64,000 nucleotides of DNA, from positions 1 to 64,000 of the forward strand of contig JADJCG010000016.1 in the NCBI GenBank assembly GCA_016703335.1, in the 5' to 3' direction. Source of the stretch: Caulobacteraceae bacterium (lineage in GTDB: Bacteria > Pseudomonadota > Alphaproteobacteria > Caulobacterales > Aquidulcibacteraceae). This document shows positions 8,774 to 18,141 of this stretch, in pieces. The first letter of the stretch is position 1, and every line of letters begins with the position of its first letter. The translations under genes and the position numbers were made by a program. Below the pieces are notes generated by a model. The model did not search any database. It saw only the letters and a list, made by a program, of their open reading frames with translations, and was not told the DNA's origin.

Positions 8774-9663
8774 CCGGACGCAGCATTGACGGCAAAGCCA
8801 TTGCGGCCAACGTCCGCGCCAACGTCGCTGAAGCTGTGAAGGCGCTGCCCGGCCAGCCTGCGCTCGCTGTTGTGCTCGTCGGCGACGATCCGGCCAGCCA
8901 CGTCTATGTAACCAGCAAAGGCAAAGCGACCGTCGAAGCCGGCATGCGCAGCATCGAGATCAAGCTGCCTGCGGACACGAGCCAAGCCGATCTCATCGCG
9001 CGGGTCGTCGCCCTGTCCGCTGATCCCGATATTGACGGCATTCTCGTGCAACTGCCGCTGCCCAAGCACATCAGCGAACCCTCAGTGCTCGCAGCACTCG
9101 ATCCGCTCAAAGACGTCGATGGCCTCACCGAGCTCAGCGCGGGCAAGCTCGTGCTCGGCAAGCCGGGCCTGCGCCCCTGCACGCCCGTCGGCTGCGTCAT
9201 CCTGGCGAAAACCGAACGCCCCGACCTCACCGGCGCCAACGTCGTCGTCATCGGCCGCAGCATTCTCGTCGGCAAACCTGCGGCGCTGCTCTTTCTCGAG
9301 CAAAACGCCAGCGTCACCATCGCCCACTCGAAAACCCGCGATCTCAAAATGGTCTGCCGCGGCGCGGACATTCTCGTCGCCGCCGTCGGCCGCCCGGAAA
9401 TGGTGCGCGGTGATTGGGTACGCCCCGGCGCTATCGTGATCGACGTCGGCACCAACCGCGTGCCGGCGCCGGAAAAGGGCGAAGGAAAAACCAAGCTCGT
9501 CGGCGATGTGCACTTCGCCGAAGCGATCGAGGTCGCGTCCGCCGTCTCACCCTCGCCAGGCGGGGTTGGCCCAATGACGATCGCCTGCTTGTTGCGCAAT
9601 ACCGTGCTCGCTGCGTGTGCGAGACGCGGTTGGGCTGTGCCGGAAGCGCTCGCCGGGAGCTAA
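8770..9663 (+). CDS. folD: Bifunctional methylene-tetrahydrofolate dehydrogenase / methenyl-THF cyclohydrolase
   Basis: A 297-residue cytosolic enzyme of one-carbon metabolism that interconverts 5,10-methylene-THF and 10-formyl-THF with NADP. Visible markers are the catalytic YVTSKGKA segment (Tyr and Lys, about residues 44-51), the VQLPLP loop, PCTPVGC, the nucleotide-binding GRSILVGKPAALL and the C-terminal PSPGGVGPMTIACLL. The length is normal for FolD. AAGGA precedes ATG 8770, which overlaps the stop of the DUF167 gene. Confidence 0.97.
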   Translation: MTGRSIDGKAIAANVRANVAEAVKALPGQPALAVVLVGDDPASHVYVTSKGKATVEAGMRSIEIKLPADTSQADLIARVVALSADPDIDGILVQLPLPKHISEPSVLAALDPLKDVDGLTELSAGKLVLGKPGLRPCTPVGCVILAKTERPDLTGANVVVIGRSILVGKPAALLFLEQNASVTIAHSKTRDLKMVCRGADILVAAVGRPEMVRGDWVRPGAIVIDVGTNRVPAPEKGEGKTKLVGDVHFAEAIEVASAVSPSPGGVGPMTIACLLRNTVLAACARRGWAVPEALAGS

Positions 9664-9742
9664 AAGCGACCCGTAACGCTTGCCGCCTCCTAACCACGTC
9701 GTTAGCTTCCCGGCCACAACGGACCCAGGGAGGGGATCGAAC

Positions 9743-11610
9743 GTGGCAAACACCAATCAGCCAGCCGGTAAGCCGGCTAGCTCGCCGCTCAACCGCCTGT
9801 TTCAACGCAAAACAGTCGACCAAATTCAAACCGAGTATGCCCATGGTGAGTTGAAGAGGTCTCTCGGACCGATCAACCTCATCCTGCTCGGCATCGGTTG
9901 CATCATCGGCGCTGGCATTTTCGTCCGCACCGGCAACGCCGCCGCCCTGCACGCTGGCCCCGCCGTGATGATCTCGTTCGTGATCGCCGGCGTTGTCTGC
10001 GCATTCGCGGGTCTCTGCTACGCCGAGCTTGCTTCGGTGCTGCCAGTCTCGGGTTCCGCCTACACTTACTCTTACGCCACCGTCGGTGAGTTCGGCGCCT
10101 GGATCATGGGCGCACTCTTGCTTCTGGAGTACGGCCTCGCCGCTTCGGTCGTCGCGGTCGGGTGGTCCGGTTACGCGGTCAGTCTCATGCACGATCTAGG
10201 CTGGCTCATACCTGCCGAATTCACGCAGGCGGCTGGCAAGTTCGTCATCACGCAAGCGGCGACGTTCCAAGTCACCGATCCGACGATCAGCCTGAATGCC
10301 GTTACCGGCATCCTGCCTGACGGCGATTCCGTGCAGTTTCTAGCCTCGTCGTCCGCGTCGATCCCTGGCGTGCACGAAGCAAGCTTGGCGCAATACGATG
10401 TTGTCAACGCCGCAGCCAATGGCGCCTACGCGCTGACCAACGCCGCCGACATTCACGTCGCAAACGGCATCGTCGCGACACTCAACGGCGCCACAGAAGT
10501 CCTCGGTGATGGCGGCGCGTTGCGTGAAGTCGCCGCCGGCACCGCCATTACGGTTCCACCTGGGTCGATCCTGCAATTGCCTGCCGACACCGCAATCCCG
10601 ATCCCGGCAGATCACGTGATCGCGTCGGTCGCCAACCTGCCAGCCGTCGTCGTGGTGCTCGCCATGATGCTGCTGCTCATTGTGGGCGTGTCGGAATCTG
10701 CAACCGTGAACAACGTCATCGTCGCGATTAAGGTCGCGGTGATCGTCGCGTTCATCGTTGTCGGCGCTCAATACGTGAACCCCGCCAACTGGCAGCCCTT
10801 CATCCCCGAACCGACCGGCGAACCTGGCGTCTTCGGTTGGGACGGCATCCTGCGCGCCGCGACCATCGTGTTCTTCGCCTACATTGGCTTCGAAGCGGTC
10901 TCGACAGCGGCGGGCGAAGCGAAGAACCCGCAAAAGGACATGCCGTTCGGCATCCTGGGCTCGCTGCTCATCTGCACGGTCCTCTACATGGCCACCGCGT
11001 TATCCCCTTCACCAAACTCAACGTCGCCGCGCGGTTGCTACCGCCGTGAACGCGTTCGGTCCGGAATGGGATTGGCTGCCAAGTCGATCAAGTCGGCGCC
11101 ATCGCCGGCCTTACCTCGGTCATCCTCGTGCTAATGTTCGGCCAGACCCGCATTTTCTACACGATGTCCAAAGATGGCCTGCTGCCGGGCGTGCTCGCCA
11201 ACGTGCACAAACAATTCAAGACCCCGTGGATCAACACGATCATCACCGGTGTTGTTTGCGCCGCTGCAGCCGCCTTCTTCGACATCAACGTGCTGGGCGA
11301 TCTCACCAGCGTCGGCACGCTCGCAGCCTTCGCCATCGTCTGCTTGGCGGTGATCTGGCTGCGTCGCACGCGTCCTGATCTGAAGCGCGGCTTCACAGTG
11401 CCGTTCTATCCGATCACGCCGATCCTCGGCATCCTGTCCTGCGCCTTCCTGATCACGCGTGTGGAAGTGAAGGTTCAGGTGTTCTTCTTCTACTTCCTCG
11501 TAGGCTCCGTAGTGGCGTACTTCTTGTATGGCATTTGGAATTCGAAGCTGGGCAAAGGCCAAGTGGTCACCGGCCACGAGCCACCGCCGATGGATACGCC
11601 GCACCAATAA
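9743..11610 (+). CDS. APC-superfamily cationic amino-acid permease with a large inserted loop; several indels at 10995-11125
   Basis: A membrane transporter of the CAT/YhdG branch: start GTG 9743 with GGGAGGGG upstream, TM1 ending IIGAGIFVRTG, later EAVSTAAGEAKNPQKDMP and MFGQTRIFYTMSKDG. The region of about 620 codons exceeds the usual 470-500 because about 115 residues sit between TM5 and TM6 (about 10205-10630). This insert is rich in Ala, Val, Asp and Thr and looks exported and beta-like. Between about 10995 and 11125 the reading frame changes about four times, although the pieces VIPFTKLNVAA, AVNAFGPEWDWL and AIAGLTSVILVLM are all recognisable. It is followed by a strong terminator. Confidence 0.85.
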
Positions 11611-11633
11611 GCGCACGCATCCGATCTAAAACG

Positions 11634-11668
11634 AACCGCCGGCGTGAGAGCGCCGGCGGTTTTGTTTT
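11634..11668 (+). terminator. Rho-independent terminator after the permease gene
   Basis: A perfect 11-bp stem (11634-11644 with 11651-11661), a six-base loop TGAGAG and a TTTTGTTTT tract. It lies 24 bases after the permease stop codon. Confidence 0.9.
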
Positions 11669-11774
11669 GGAGATACGCGGATCGGCGACCGGCCTATCCA
11701 ACATTTTCGGCGCAACACGTTGAAAAACCGGCCGCGCCAAAATCAATCCGACTGGGTTTCAAACGCCTTAAGCT

Positions 11775-12040
11775 CCACCCATCTCCAGCACGGGAGGTTG
11801 TTTGAGTCGACCAACACCAATCAACGCCGGAGATGTGGTTTGAACGCGATGCGATGGAATTCCGCGAGGACCGACATCGCTGCTCCGTGAGACGAAAGGA
11901 AGCGGAGGAAACCGGCAGGCTTTGGTCGCTTGCCGCGCGTCAACCGGGAACGAAAGTCAGGTGCTAAGCGACGACAGAACCCCAGCGTCGCGGGCCGATC
12001 AGTCTCGCGGGAAGAGCCCGCACTGATCGCTCTATCTTTT
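11775..12040 (+). ncRNA. Candidate structured non-coding RNA with its own terminator
   Basis: No convincing protein lies between the permease terminator and the gene at 12308. A 44-codon frame from 11834 exists but is Arg/Glu-rich and has a poor initiation site. The plus strand folds into a run of hairpins: GCGATG 11846-11851 with CATCGC 11875-11880; CTCCG 11883-11887 with CGGAG 11903-11907; CGGCAGGC 11913-11920 with GCTTGCCG 11928-11935; GCGACG 11968-11973 with CGTCGC 11986-11991. A terminator-type hairpin with a U-rich tail follows. I cannot match it to tmRNA, SRP RNA, RNase P or 6S RNA. The 5' end is a guess. In 12041-12307 I see nothing but the upstream region of the pterin dehydratase gene. 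Confidence 0.4.
11996..12040 (+). terminator. Rho-independent terminator closing the candidate RNA
   Basis: The outer stem CGATCAGT (11996-12003) pairs perfectly with ACTGATCG (12022-12029). The inner stem GCGGG/CCCGC closes an AAGAG loop, with three unpaired bases on one side. The tail is CTCTATCTTTT. Confidence 0.75.
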
Positions 12041-12307
12041 CCGTTTCGGAGCGATCGCCGCCAGGCGTTGCGCGATGAGCGGAAAAGGCCCGCCTCTGAA
12101 ACGTATGGCCCCCTTTCGCCGCCTTGAACGCTTCAGACTTCCGCCGGTTGTCAACAACAAACCACGCAGGGCGCGCTTCGGCAAAACCCAATGCGAATGC
12201 ACGTTTTTTTGGAGCTCCCGCCGGGGCGCGCCTTGCTCTCCCGTTTCTTCCACCGTTTTTGCCTTACGGCGAAAGCGGCCTAGATGGCTTCTCGAAGGAG
12301 CCCACCC

Positions 12308-12613
12308 ATGCCCACGACAAAAATCGGCGCCCAAGCCGCCATTGCGCGCCTTGAAGGCTGGCGCGTGCACGACGAAGGCCGCGACGCCATCGAGAGGGAA
12401 TTCAAGTTCAAGGATTTCAACGCCGCCTTCGGCTTCATGACCCGCGTCGCGCTCTACGCCGAACGCAACGACCACCACCCCGAATGGTTCAACGTCTACA
12501 ACCGCGTCGAAGTCACCCTCACCACGCACGACGCCGGCGGCGTATCCGACAAAGACGTCGCGCTCGCACACTTCATGGACGAGACATTCCGCACCATCAC
12601 AGCGCTGAACTAA
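12308..12613 (+). CDS. 4a-hydroxytetrahydrobiopterin dehydratase (pterin-4a-carbinolamine dehydratase)
   Basis: A 101-residue enzyme that dehydrates the 4a-hydroxy pterin formed by aromatic amino-acid hydroxylases, so the cofactor can be recycled. The active-site block NDHHPEWFNVYNRV (about residues 58-71) holds the conserved His-His-Pro and the later H, and TTHDAGGVSDKD follows as in the family. ATG 12308 has AGGAG upstream. An in-frame upstream ATG at 12284 is less likely. No aromatic hydroxylase lies nearby. Its stop overlaps the stop of the convergent DUF2474 gene. Confidence 0.93.
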   Translation: MPTTKIGAQAAIARLEGWRVHDEGRDAIEREFKFKDFNAAFGFMTRVALYAERNDHHPEWFNVYNRVEVTLTTHDAGGVSDKDVALAHFMDETFRTITALN

Positions 12614-12756
12614 AGGATCAGCGCCCGCAGCGCATAAGCGACCGCCGCAACCGCAATCAGCCCCGCGAACCAAAGCGCGACGAACCACAACAAGCGCTTG
12701 CCCAGCGGCCGTAGTGTCTCGCCCTCCTCGGGCGGGCCTTCAATGATACGCGGCAT
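12610..12756 (-). CDS. DUF2474 small subunit of the cyanide-insensitive bd oxidase
   Basis: A 48-residue protein from ATG 12754-12756. It has a charged N-terminus (PPEEGETLRPLGKR), then one membrane helix starting LLWFVALWFAGL. DUF2474 peptides sit directly downstream of cydB in cyanide-insensitive bd-oxidase operons and are thought to be CydX-like stabilising subunits. It overlaps the cydB end by 17 bases, in keeping with translational coupling. Confidence 0.85.
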   Translation of the reverse strand: MPRIIEGPPEEGETLRPLGKRLLWFVALWFAGLIAVAAVAYALRALIL

Positions 12757-13771
12757 CGTCGCTCACCTTGGCCCGGAAGAGCCAATACACATACGCCGTG
12801 TAAGCCAGAATGATCGGCAGCATCACCAGCGCGCCATAGAGCATCAACTCCAGCGCGTTATCGGCCGCCGCCGCATCCGCAGGCGTCATCGCGAACGGCA
12901 CGATAAACGGCCACAACGAAACCGCGAGGCCGACGTAACCGATCAAGAACAAGCACACCGCGTAAAGGTACGGTCGCAAAAACTTCCGCTCCTCGATCCC
13001 GCGCCACATCAGAAACAGGATCACGCCCGCCAGCACCGGCAATGGCGCCAGCTTGATGAACACCGGCCAATCGACGCTCGTCATTGTCAGACCCCAGCGC
13101 TCAGTCACGCGCGGATCAACACCAAGCGTCGCCAAGCTCACCGCGCCCATCGCCAAACCAGTCAGCAAAGCCAGCTGCTTCACCCACCGCCGCGCCCGCT
13201 CCGCCAACTCGCCCTCAGTTTTGAAAACGATCCAAGCCGCACCCAGCAGCGCGTAACCAGCAACAAGCGAAGCCGCGACCAGCAAAGAGAACGGCGTCAG
13301 CCAATCAAACGGCCCGCCAACGAACACGCCGCCTTCGATCGCAACGCCCTGAATGAAGCCGCCAAGCACCAAACCCTGCGCAATCGCCGCAACAATCGAG
13401 CCGCCAGAGAACGCAACCGTCCACCACTTCTTCCCGCGCTCACGCCCATGATGGCGAAACTCAAACGCCACACCGCGAAAAATCAGCGCCAGCAACATCA
13501 GAAAGATCGGCAAATACAAAGCCGGCATCAAAGCGCCGTACGCCTTCGGAAACGCCGCAAACAATCCGCCGCCGCCGAGCACGAGCCACGTCTCGTTGCC
13601 GTCCCAAACCGGCGCGATCGCCGCCTGCATCTGATCGCGCTCACGGCCATCCTTCGCGAACGGGAAAAGAATCCCGACGCCAAGGTCAAAGCCATCAAGC
13701 GCAACGTAGAGAAACACCGCGACGGCGATCAGCACCGCCCAGATCATGGAGAGCTCAAAGCCAAACATCAC
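12740..13771 (-). CDS. cydB: Cytochrome bd-type (cyanide-insensitive) ubiquinol oxidase subunit II
   Basis: A 343-residue integral membrane protein with about nine helices, family-typical from the first residues (LDGFDLGVGILFPF, then APVWDGNETWLVLGGGGLFAAFP) to the YVYWLFRAKV end. Subunit II supports assembly and the quinol oxidase activity of CydA, which reduces oxygen to water without pumping protons. Its ATG overlaps the cydA TGA (ATGA). The gene is intact, unlike cydA. Confidence 0.96.
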   Translation of the reverse strand: MMFGFELSMIWAVLIAVAVFLYVALDGFDLGVGILFPFAKDGRERDQMQAAIAPVWDGNETWLVLGGGGLFAAFPKAYGALMPALYLPIFLMLLALIFRGVAFEFRHHGRERGKKWWTVAFSGGSIVAAIAQGLVLGGFIQGVAIEGGVFVGGPFDWLTPFSLLVAASLVAGYALLGAAWIVFKTEGELAERARRWVKQLALLTGLAMGAVSLATLGVDPRVTERWGLTMTSVDWPVFIKLAPLPVLAGVILFLMWRGIEERKFLRPYLYAVCLFLIGYVGLAVSLWPFIVPFAMTPADAAAADNALELMLYGALVMLPIILAYTAYVYWLFRAKVSDDAAYH

Positions 13772-15151
13772 GGCGCCTCCTCAATCGCTGCACCAAGCGG
13801 CGTGCCCGGCGGTTGATTGGAGTCCGGTACCGGCTCGTCGCTGTCCGGACCTTTCGCGAGCAAGCGCAGTATGTAGAGAGCGCCCGCACTGAACACGATC
13901 CCGTACACAACGATGAAAAACAGCAACGACGTCGCCACCGATCCAGCCGGCACCGGCGACACCGCATCAGCCGTGCGCAACACGCCGTAGACAACATATG
14001 GCTGGCGACCGACCTCAGCCGTGATCCATCCCGTGAGCACCGCGACAAAACCACTCGGCGCAGCGAGCACGAGCGCGCGATGATACCAAGTCGAAGCATC
14101 GAGCCGCTTCAGCGCCCACGCCGCCGCACCCCAAATGCCGAGCGTCAGCATCGCGAGCCCCATGCCCACCATGATGCGGAACGACCAGAACACGATCCAA
14201 ACCGGCGGCCGATCCGCTTCCTCGAATTGATCGAGCCCGGGCAGCACCTCCTCCGGCCCAGCATTGTTCACAGCAGAGCCAAGACCAGGCACGGCAAGTT
14301 CAAAGTGATTGGTCTCAGCGCTTTCATCCGGCCAGCCGATCAACACCGTCGGCTGCTGTGCCTGCGTCGTCCACCAGCCCTCGAGCGCGGCAACCTTCGC
14401 CGGCTGATGCTCGCCAGCGACAATGCCGCTCTCGTGGCCGGCCACGATCTGTACCGGCGTAACGAGCGCCATCATCAAAACGGCCATGCGCAACGCGACG
14501 CGACTCTCTGGAATGGCGCGCTTCTTCAACAACGAGAACGCCGACGCGCCCGCAACCACCATCGCCGTCGTCAAGAACGCAGCCAGCACCATGTGCGCGA
14601 AGCGCGATGGCAAGGACGGATTGAAGATCACATCCATGAAGTTGGTCGCGATCATCGTGCCGTCTTCGGCCCAGGTCCAACCTTGCGGCGTTTGCATCCA
14701 GGAATTGGCGGAGAGAATCCAAAACGCCGAGAACAACGTCCCGATTGCAACCATGCAGGTCGAGAAGAAGTGCAAGCCGGGCCCGGCGCGCTTCCAGCCG
14801 AACAACATGATGCCGAGGAACGAGGCCTCGAGGAAAAAACGCCGTCAGCACTTCATACGCAAGCAACGGTCCGATGACGCTGCCGGTGATCGCGGAGAAC
14901 ACGCTCCAGTTCGTGCCGAACTGGTAGGACATCACGACGCCCGACACGACGCCCATGCCAAACGACAGCGCGAAGATCTTCACCCAGAAGAGATAGAGGT
15001 TCTTGAAGACGGCCTTCTTCGTGAACAGCCACAAGCCCTCGAGCACAGCCAAGAACGACGCCAACCCGATCGTGAATGCCGGGAAGATGATGTGAAAGCC
15101 GATCGTGAAGGCGAATTGCAGCCGCGAGAGCAGCAGCGCGTCCCATTCCAT
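13768..15151 (-). CDS. cydA: Cytochrome bd-type (cyanide-insensitive) ubiquinol oxidase subunit I, frameshifted at 14834-14839
   Basis: Catalytic subunit of about 460 residues. The N-terminus (SRLQFAFTIGFHIIFP) has the axial haem ligand His20, and the Q-loop is short, followed by GWITAEVGRQPY. Short Q-loop and overall length point to the cyanide-insensitive CioA branch, not E. coli-type bd-I. Translation breaks after YEVLTAFF, where six A's on the plus strand (14834-14839) should probably be five; the next frame continues LEASFLGIMLFGWKR. AGGTG precedes ATG 15149-15151. Operon order is cydA-cydB-DUF2474. The oxidase allows respiration at low oxygen or in the presence of cyanide or sulfide. 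Confidence 0.93.
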
Positions 15152-15252
15152 CTGGCACCTCGTTTAGGGTGACTACGCCCTCGGCGCCGTGACGCCAAGC
15201 TTGCAGTGTGCAGCGCCGCGCCACACAGTCGCGGCACTTCAGGAGGAACGAC

Positions 15253-16029
15253 ATGGGCCGTCTCGCGGGCAAAAAAATCTTCATCACGGGCGGCGCCCAG
15301 GGCCTCGGCGCGGCGATGGCGAAGGGTGTCGCTAGCGAAGGCGCGAAAGTCACCGTCACGGACATCAACAAGGGCGGCGCAGAGGCGATCGCAGCGGAGA
15401 TCAACGCCGCGCATGGCGCGGGCACCGCATTCGCATTCGCGCATGATGTCACCAACGAAGATCAATGGATCGCAGCGCTCGAAGGCGCAAACGGCGCGAT
15501 GGGCGGCATCTCCGGGCTCGTGAACAATGCCGGCATTTCATCACGTGAAGGCAGCGTCGAAGAACTCTCGCTTGAAGGCTTCCGTCGCCTGATGAGCGTC
15601 AACGTCGATTCGGTGTTCCTCGGCGCCAAGCACGGCATCAAATATCTGGCCAAGAACCAACCCGGCTCCATCGTCAACATCAGCTCGATCGCCGGTCTGA
15701 TCGCGAACCACACCTCCCCTGGTTACAACGCCAGCAAAGCCGCTGTGTGGTTGCTCTCGAAGAACATCGCCCTCTATTGCGCCAAGAAGGGTCTCGACGT
15801 TCGCTCGAACTCGATCCATCCGACGTTCATCGACACGCCGATCCTCGATCCAATCCGGAACATGTTCGGCAAGGAAGAAGCCGAGGCCAAATTGGGGCGG
15901 CAGGTCCCGCTTGGCCGTATCGGCAAACCAGAGGAAATAGCTGCAGCCGCGGTCTATCTCCTCTCAGACGAAAGCCGGTTCATCACTGGCTCGGAACTGA
16001 AAGTAGATGGCGGCATCTCGGCTATGTGA
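15253..16029 (+). CDS. Classical short-chain dehydrogenase/reductase
   Basis: A 258-residue SDR with the NAD(P)-binding TGGAQGLG near residue 12, a VNNAG motif, the catalytic Ser in NISSIAG and YNASK (Tyr and Lys of the YxxxK motif). The Asp in the VTVTDI turn after the second strand favours NAD over NADP. It resembles 3-alpha/20-beta-hydroxysteroid and related alcohol dehydrogenases, but the substrate is not predictable. AGGAGG lies 6 bases before ATG 15253; the longer frame from 15208 is not needed. It is divergent from cydA and stands alone. Confidence 0.88.
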   Translation: MGRLAGKKIFITGGAQGLGAAMAKGVASEGAKVTVTDINKGGAEAIAAEINAAHGAGTAFAFAHDVTNEDQWIAALEGANGAMGGISGLVNNAGISSREGSVEELSLEGFRRLMSVNVDSVFLGAKHGIKYLAKNQPGSIVNISSIAGLIANHTSPGYNASKAAVWLLSKNIALYCAKKGLDVRSNSIHPTFIDTPILDPIRNMFGKEEAEAKLGRQVPLGRIGKPEEIAAAAVYLLSDESRFITGSELKVDGGISAM

Positions 16030-16065
16030 TTTGCCGGCGCCCTAGCGCCGCCCAACATCGAAGGT

Positions 16066-16566
16066 ATGCACTTCCTCATGCGCAAGCTCGCCGTACTGAT
16101 CTGCCTCTTCACTCTCGCCGCTTGCGGCCAGCCTGCGGCGCCCACGGGCCAACAGCCGGCTCAAACCGGTAGCGAAAACAACGGCTCGGTTTTGCTATCG
16201 ACACCGCAAGGCTTGCCGGATTGGTTGCTCGTGCTGCGTCTGCGCGATGGCGGCACGGTGTACTTCAACCAACGCACCATCACGCGTGAGGACAATCTCG
16301 CCAACATCTGGCTCGAGATCCGCTACGGCCAGCCGCAATCGTGGGACGCCAGCGATGCAACGACCCAACGTCTGATCCGCTACGAAGTCGAGCGCATGCA
16401 CTATCGCTTCAATTGCTCAGAGGAGACGTTCACGATCGTCGAGCGTCAGATCATGGGCTCCAACCAAGAAGTGGTCGCGCGCGACAATCCGAACACCCCA
16501 TATCGCGGCACGCCGCAAACCGGCGTGGCGCGCCGCATGCTGCCTGTGGCTTGCCGCGGCGCGTAG
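16066..16566 (+). CDS. Putative lipoprotein with a surface-adhesin-E-like domain
   Basis: A 166-residue exported protein (or 162 if the second ATG at 16078 is used). A lipobox TLAACG follows the signal segment, then a Pro/Gln-rich linker. From about residue 48 it has a small domain of the type seen in haemophilus surface-adhesin protein E: dry beta strands with VYFNQRTI, a Trp in IWLEIRYG and two late Cys residues (FNCSEE and PVACRG) that may form a disulfide. The assignment to that family is by pattern and only moderately sure. It probably faces the periplasm. Confidence 0.6.
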   Translation: MHFLMRKLAVLICLFTLAACGQPAAPTGQQPAQTGSENNGSVLLSTPQGLPDWLLVLRLRDGGTVYFNQRTITREDNLANIWLEIRYGQPQSWDASDATTQRLIRYEVERMHYRFNCSEETFTIVERQIMGSNQEVVARDNPNTPYRGTPQTGVARRMLPVACRGA

Positions 16567-16569
16567 GCG

Positions 16570-17040
16570 CTATCGTTGCTGTTGCGGGCGCTGGTAGATG
16601 ATGTTTGCCAGCAGCACGCGCGCACCCGGTGCGCCGAGCACACGATCAACCGCCGCCTGCATCTGACGCGTCAGCTCCGTTGGGCTGGGCGCAGTGTGGA
16701 CACGATAATAGACAGACGAATAGTTCGCCAGCGCCGTCCGGAGCGCGTCGCGTATGCGCGGCGCATTTAACTGTGCGCGACGACGCAACGCCGCGTCGGG
16801 AATGTCGAGGCCCATATCGACGACGATCGTGCCCTGATTGTTGTTGCGCTGCAGAACCCCGGCTTGGAAGGCGGGCATCGGCAGATAGGTCTCGGCTGAG
16901 GTCAGTCGCTCTTGGATCGACGCCGGCGCCTGCTCCTGAGGCGAGGAAGAGCTACTGCCGCCGCCGCCGCCAGACGCGGCCGCAGGCGCGGCCAACGCGA
17001 CAAACAACGCAATAGCAAGAAGGGGCGCAGCGAAACGCAT
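16570..17040 (-). CDS. Exported FliL-like (Tat/signal-peptide) protein
   Basis: A 156-residue protein with a clear signal peptide (MRFAAPLLAIALFV to AAPAAASG), a Gly/Ser-rich linker and a C-terminal domain with the pattern G-T-I-V-V-D-M-G-L-D-I-P-D followed by NAPRIRDALRTALANY. This pattern is typical of small periplasmic relatives of flagellar FliL in Caulobacterales-type bacteria. No flagellar genes are nearby, so a motility role is not shown. Convergent with the adhesin-E-like gene. Confidence 0.6.
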   Translation of the reverse strand: MRFAAPLLAIALFVALAAPAAASGGGGGSSSSSPQEQAPASIQERLTSAETYLPMPAFQAGVLQRNNNQGTIVVDMGLDIPDAALRRRAQLNAPRIRDALRTALANYSSVYYRVHTAPSPTELTRQMQAAVDRVLGAPGARVLLANIIYQRPQQQR

Positions 17041-17073
17041 GGCCGCAAGCTGCGCCGATGCGGTTAGAGAAAG

Positions 17074-18141
17074 TTAGCGAAGCGGCTTTGCTTCCCCGCT
17101 CTTTGGGGCATCATGAAACATCGCCACCAAATCAACGGTTGAGCGCTGGCCGAGAGCGTCAAAGTGCTCGCCGAGCCACCGCTCCGCGGCACCGCGACCG
17201 GTGTCGAACAGCGTGTTGAAGAAGCTGAGATCGGTATTGAGATCGACGCCGAGCCCAAGCGGGGTCAGCGCTTGGGTTTCGCTGAGATTATGGATCAGCA
17301 TCTTCCGGTAGCGCCCTTCCGGCAGTCGACTCTCGTCCATCAGCCGCGCGACGAAATCGATGGCGCGCAGTTCGCTGAGCAAACTGTTGTTGAAGGTGAT
17401 CTCGTTGACGCGCGCCGTGATCTCCACCGACGTGTGCGGCGCGCCCTCACGCTCCACCGGATTGATCTGAACGATGACGATGTCGCGCGTGGCCTTCACA
17501 TCAAACAAAGGAAAGAGCGCCGGATTACCGGTGAAACCGCCATCCCAGTAAGGCTCGCCATCGATCTCCACCGCGTGAAAGAGCTGCGGCAAGCATGCCG
17601 ATGCCATGACATGATCGGCTGTCAGCTCCCCGTTTGAGAAGATACGCACGCGGCCTGTTTCGACATTCGTGGCGCCGATGAACAACTCTATATGCTTGCA
17701 CTTTCGCACACGCTCGAAATCGACCAGCTCTTCCAGCACTTCCTTCAACGGATTCACATTGAGCGGATTGAAATCGTAGGGCGAGGCAATGCGCGTCGCG
17801 ACATCGGCCCAAAGCGCGAGATAGCTTTCTTGAGCCCAGCCCGGCTTGAACGCATTGAGAAACGCCATCATCGGCGTGCGGCGATAGGGATTGGACTCCC
17901 CGGCCTTCGCGACGCCTTCCCAGAATTGGCGGAGTTGCTTGCGCGCGCCTTCAGCCCCGCCTTCCTCGAAGCCGTCCGCAACAACGACGGCGCACATGGC
18001 GCCAGCGGACGAGCCCGAGATCGCGGCGATCTCGATACGCTCATCCTCCAACAGACGATCCAGCGCGCCCCACGTATAAGCACCGAGTGCGCCTCCGCCT
18101 TGCAGCGCCAGCGAAATGCGCTTGCGCTTGGGCTTCGTCAC
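17074..18141 (-). CDS. Patatin-like phospholipase/esterase
   Basis: A 355-residue serine hydrolase of the patatin family. The oxyanion loop QGGGALGAY (14-22), nucleophile motif GSSAG (Ser45) and catalytic Asp in WDGGF near residue 206 are all present, so it should be active. It directly follows bdhA (ATGA overlap, 18138-18141). This pairing recurs in alphaproteobacteria and suggests a link to 3-hydroxybutyrate polymers or oligomers, or to membrane lipid turnover; neither is proven. No signal peptide, so it is probably cytoplasmic. Confidence 0.88.
   Translation of the reverse strand: MTKPKRKRISLALQGGGALGAYTWGALDRLLEDERIEIAAISGSSAGAMCAVVVADGFEEGGAEGARKQLRQFWEGVAKAGESNPYRRTPMMAFLNAFKPGWAQESYLALWADVATRIASPYDFNPLNVNPLKEVLEELVDFERVRKCKHIELFIGATNVETGRVRIFSNGELTADHVMASACLPQLFHAVEIDGEPYWDGGFTGNPALFPLFDVKATRDIVIVQINPVEREGAPHTSVEITARVNEITFNNSLLSELRAIDFVARLMDESRLPEGRYRKMLIHNLSETQALTPLGLGVDLNTDLSFFNTLFDTGRGAAERWLGEHFDALGQRSTVDLVAMFHDAPKSGEAKPLR

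Noticed and set aside
11930..12127. A 65-codon frame overlapping the end of the candidate RNA
   Set aside because: It runs through the terminator hairpin and is Arg/Ser/Pro-rich; the hairpin series explains the segment better.
12698..13816. A 372-codon plus-strand frame opposite cydB
   Set aside because: Extremely rich in Arg, His and Gln, which is typical of the antisense of hydrophobic membrane proteins.
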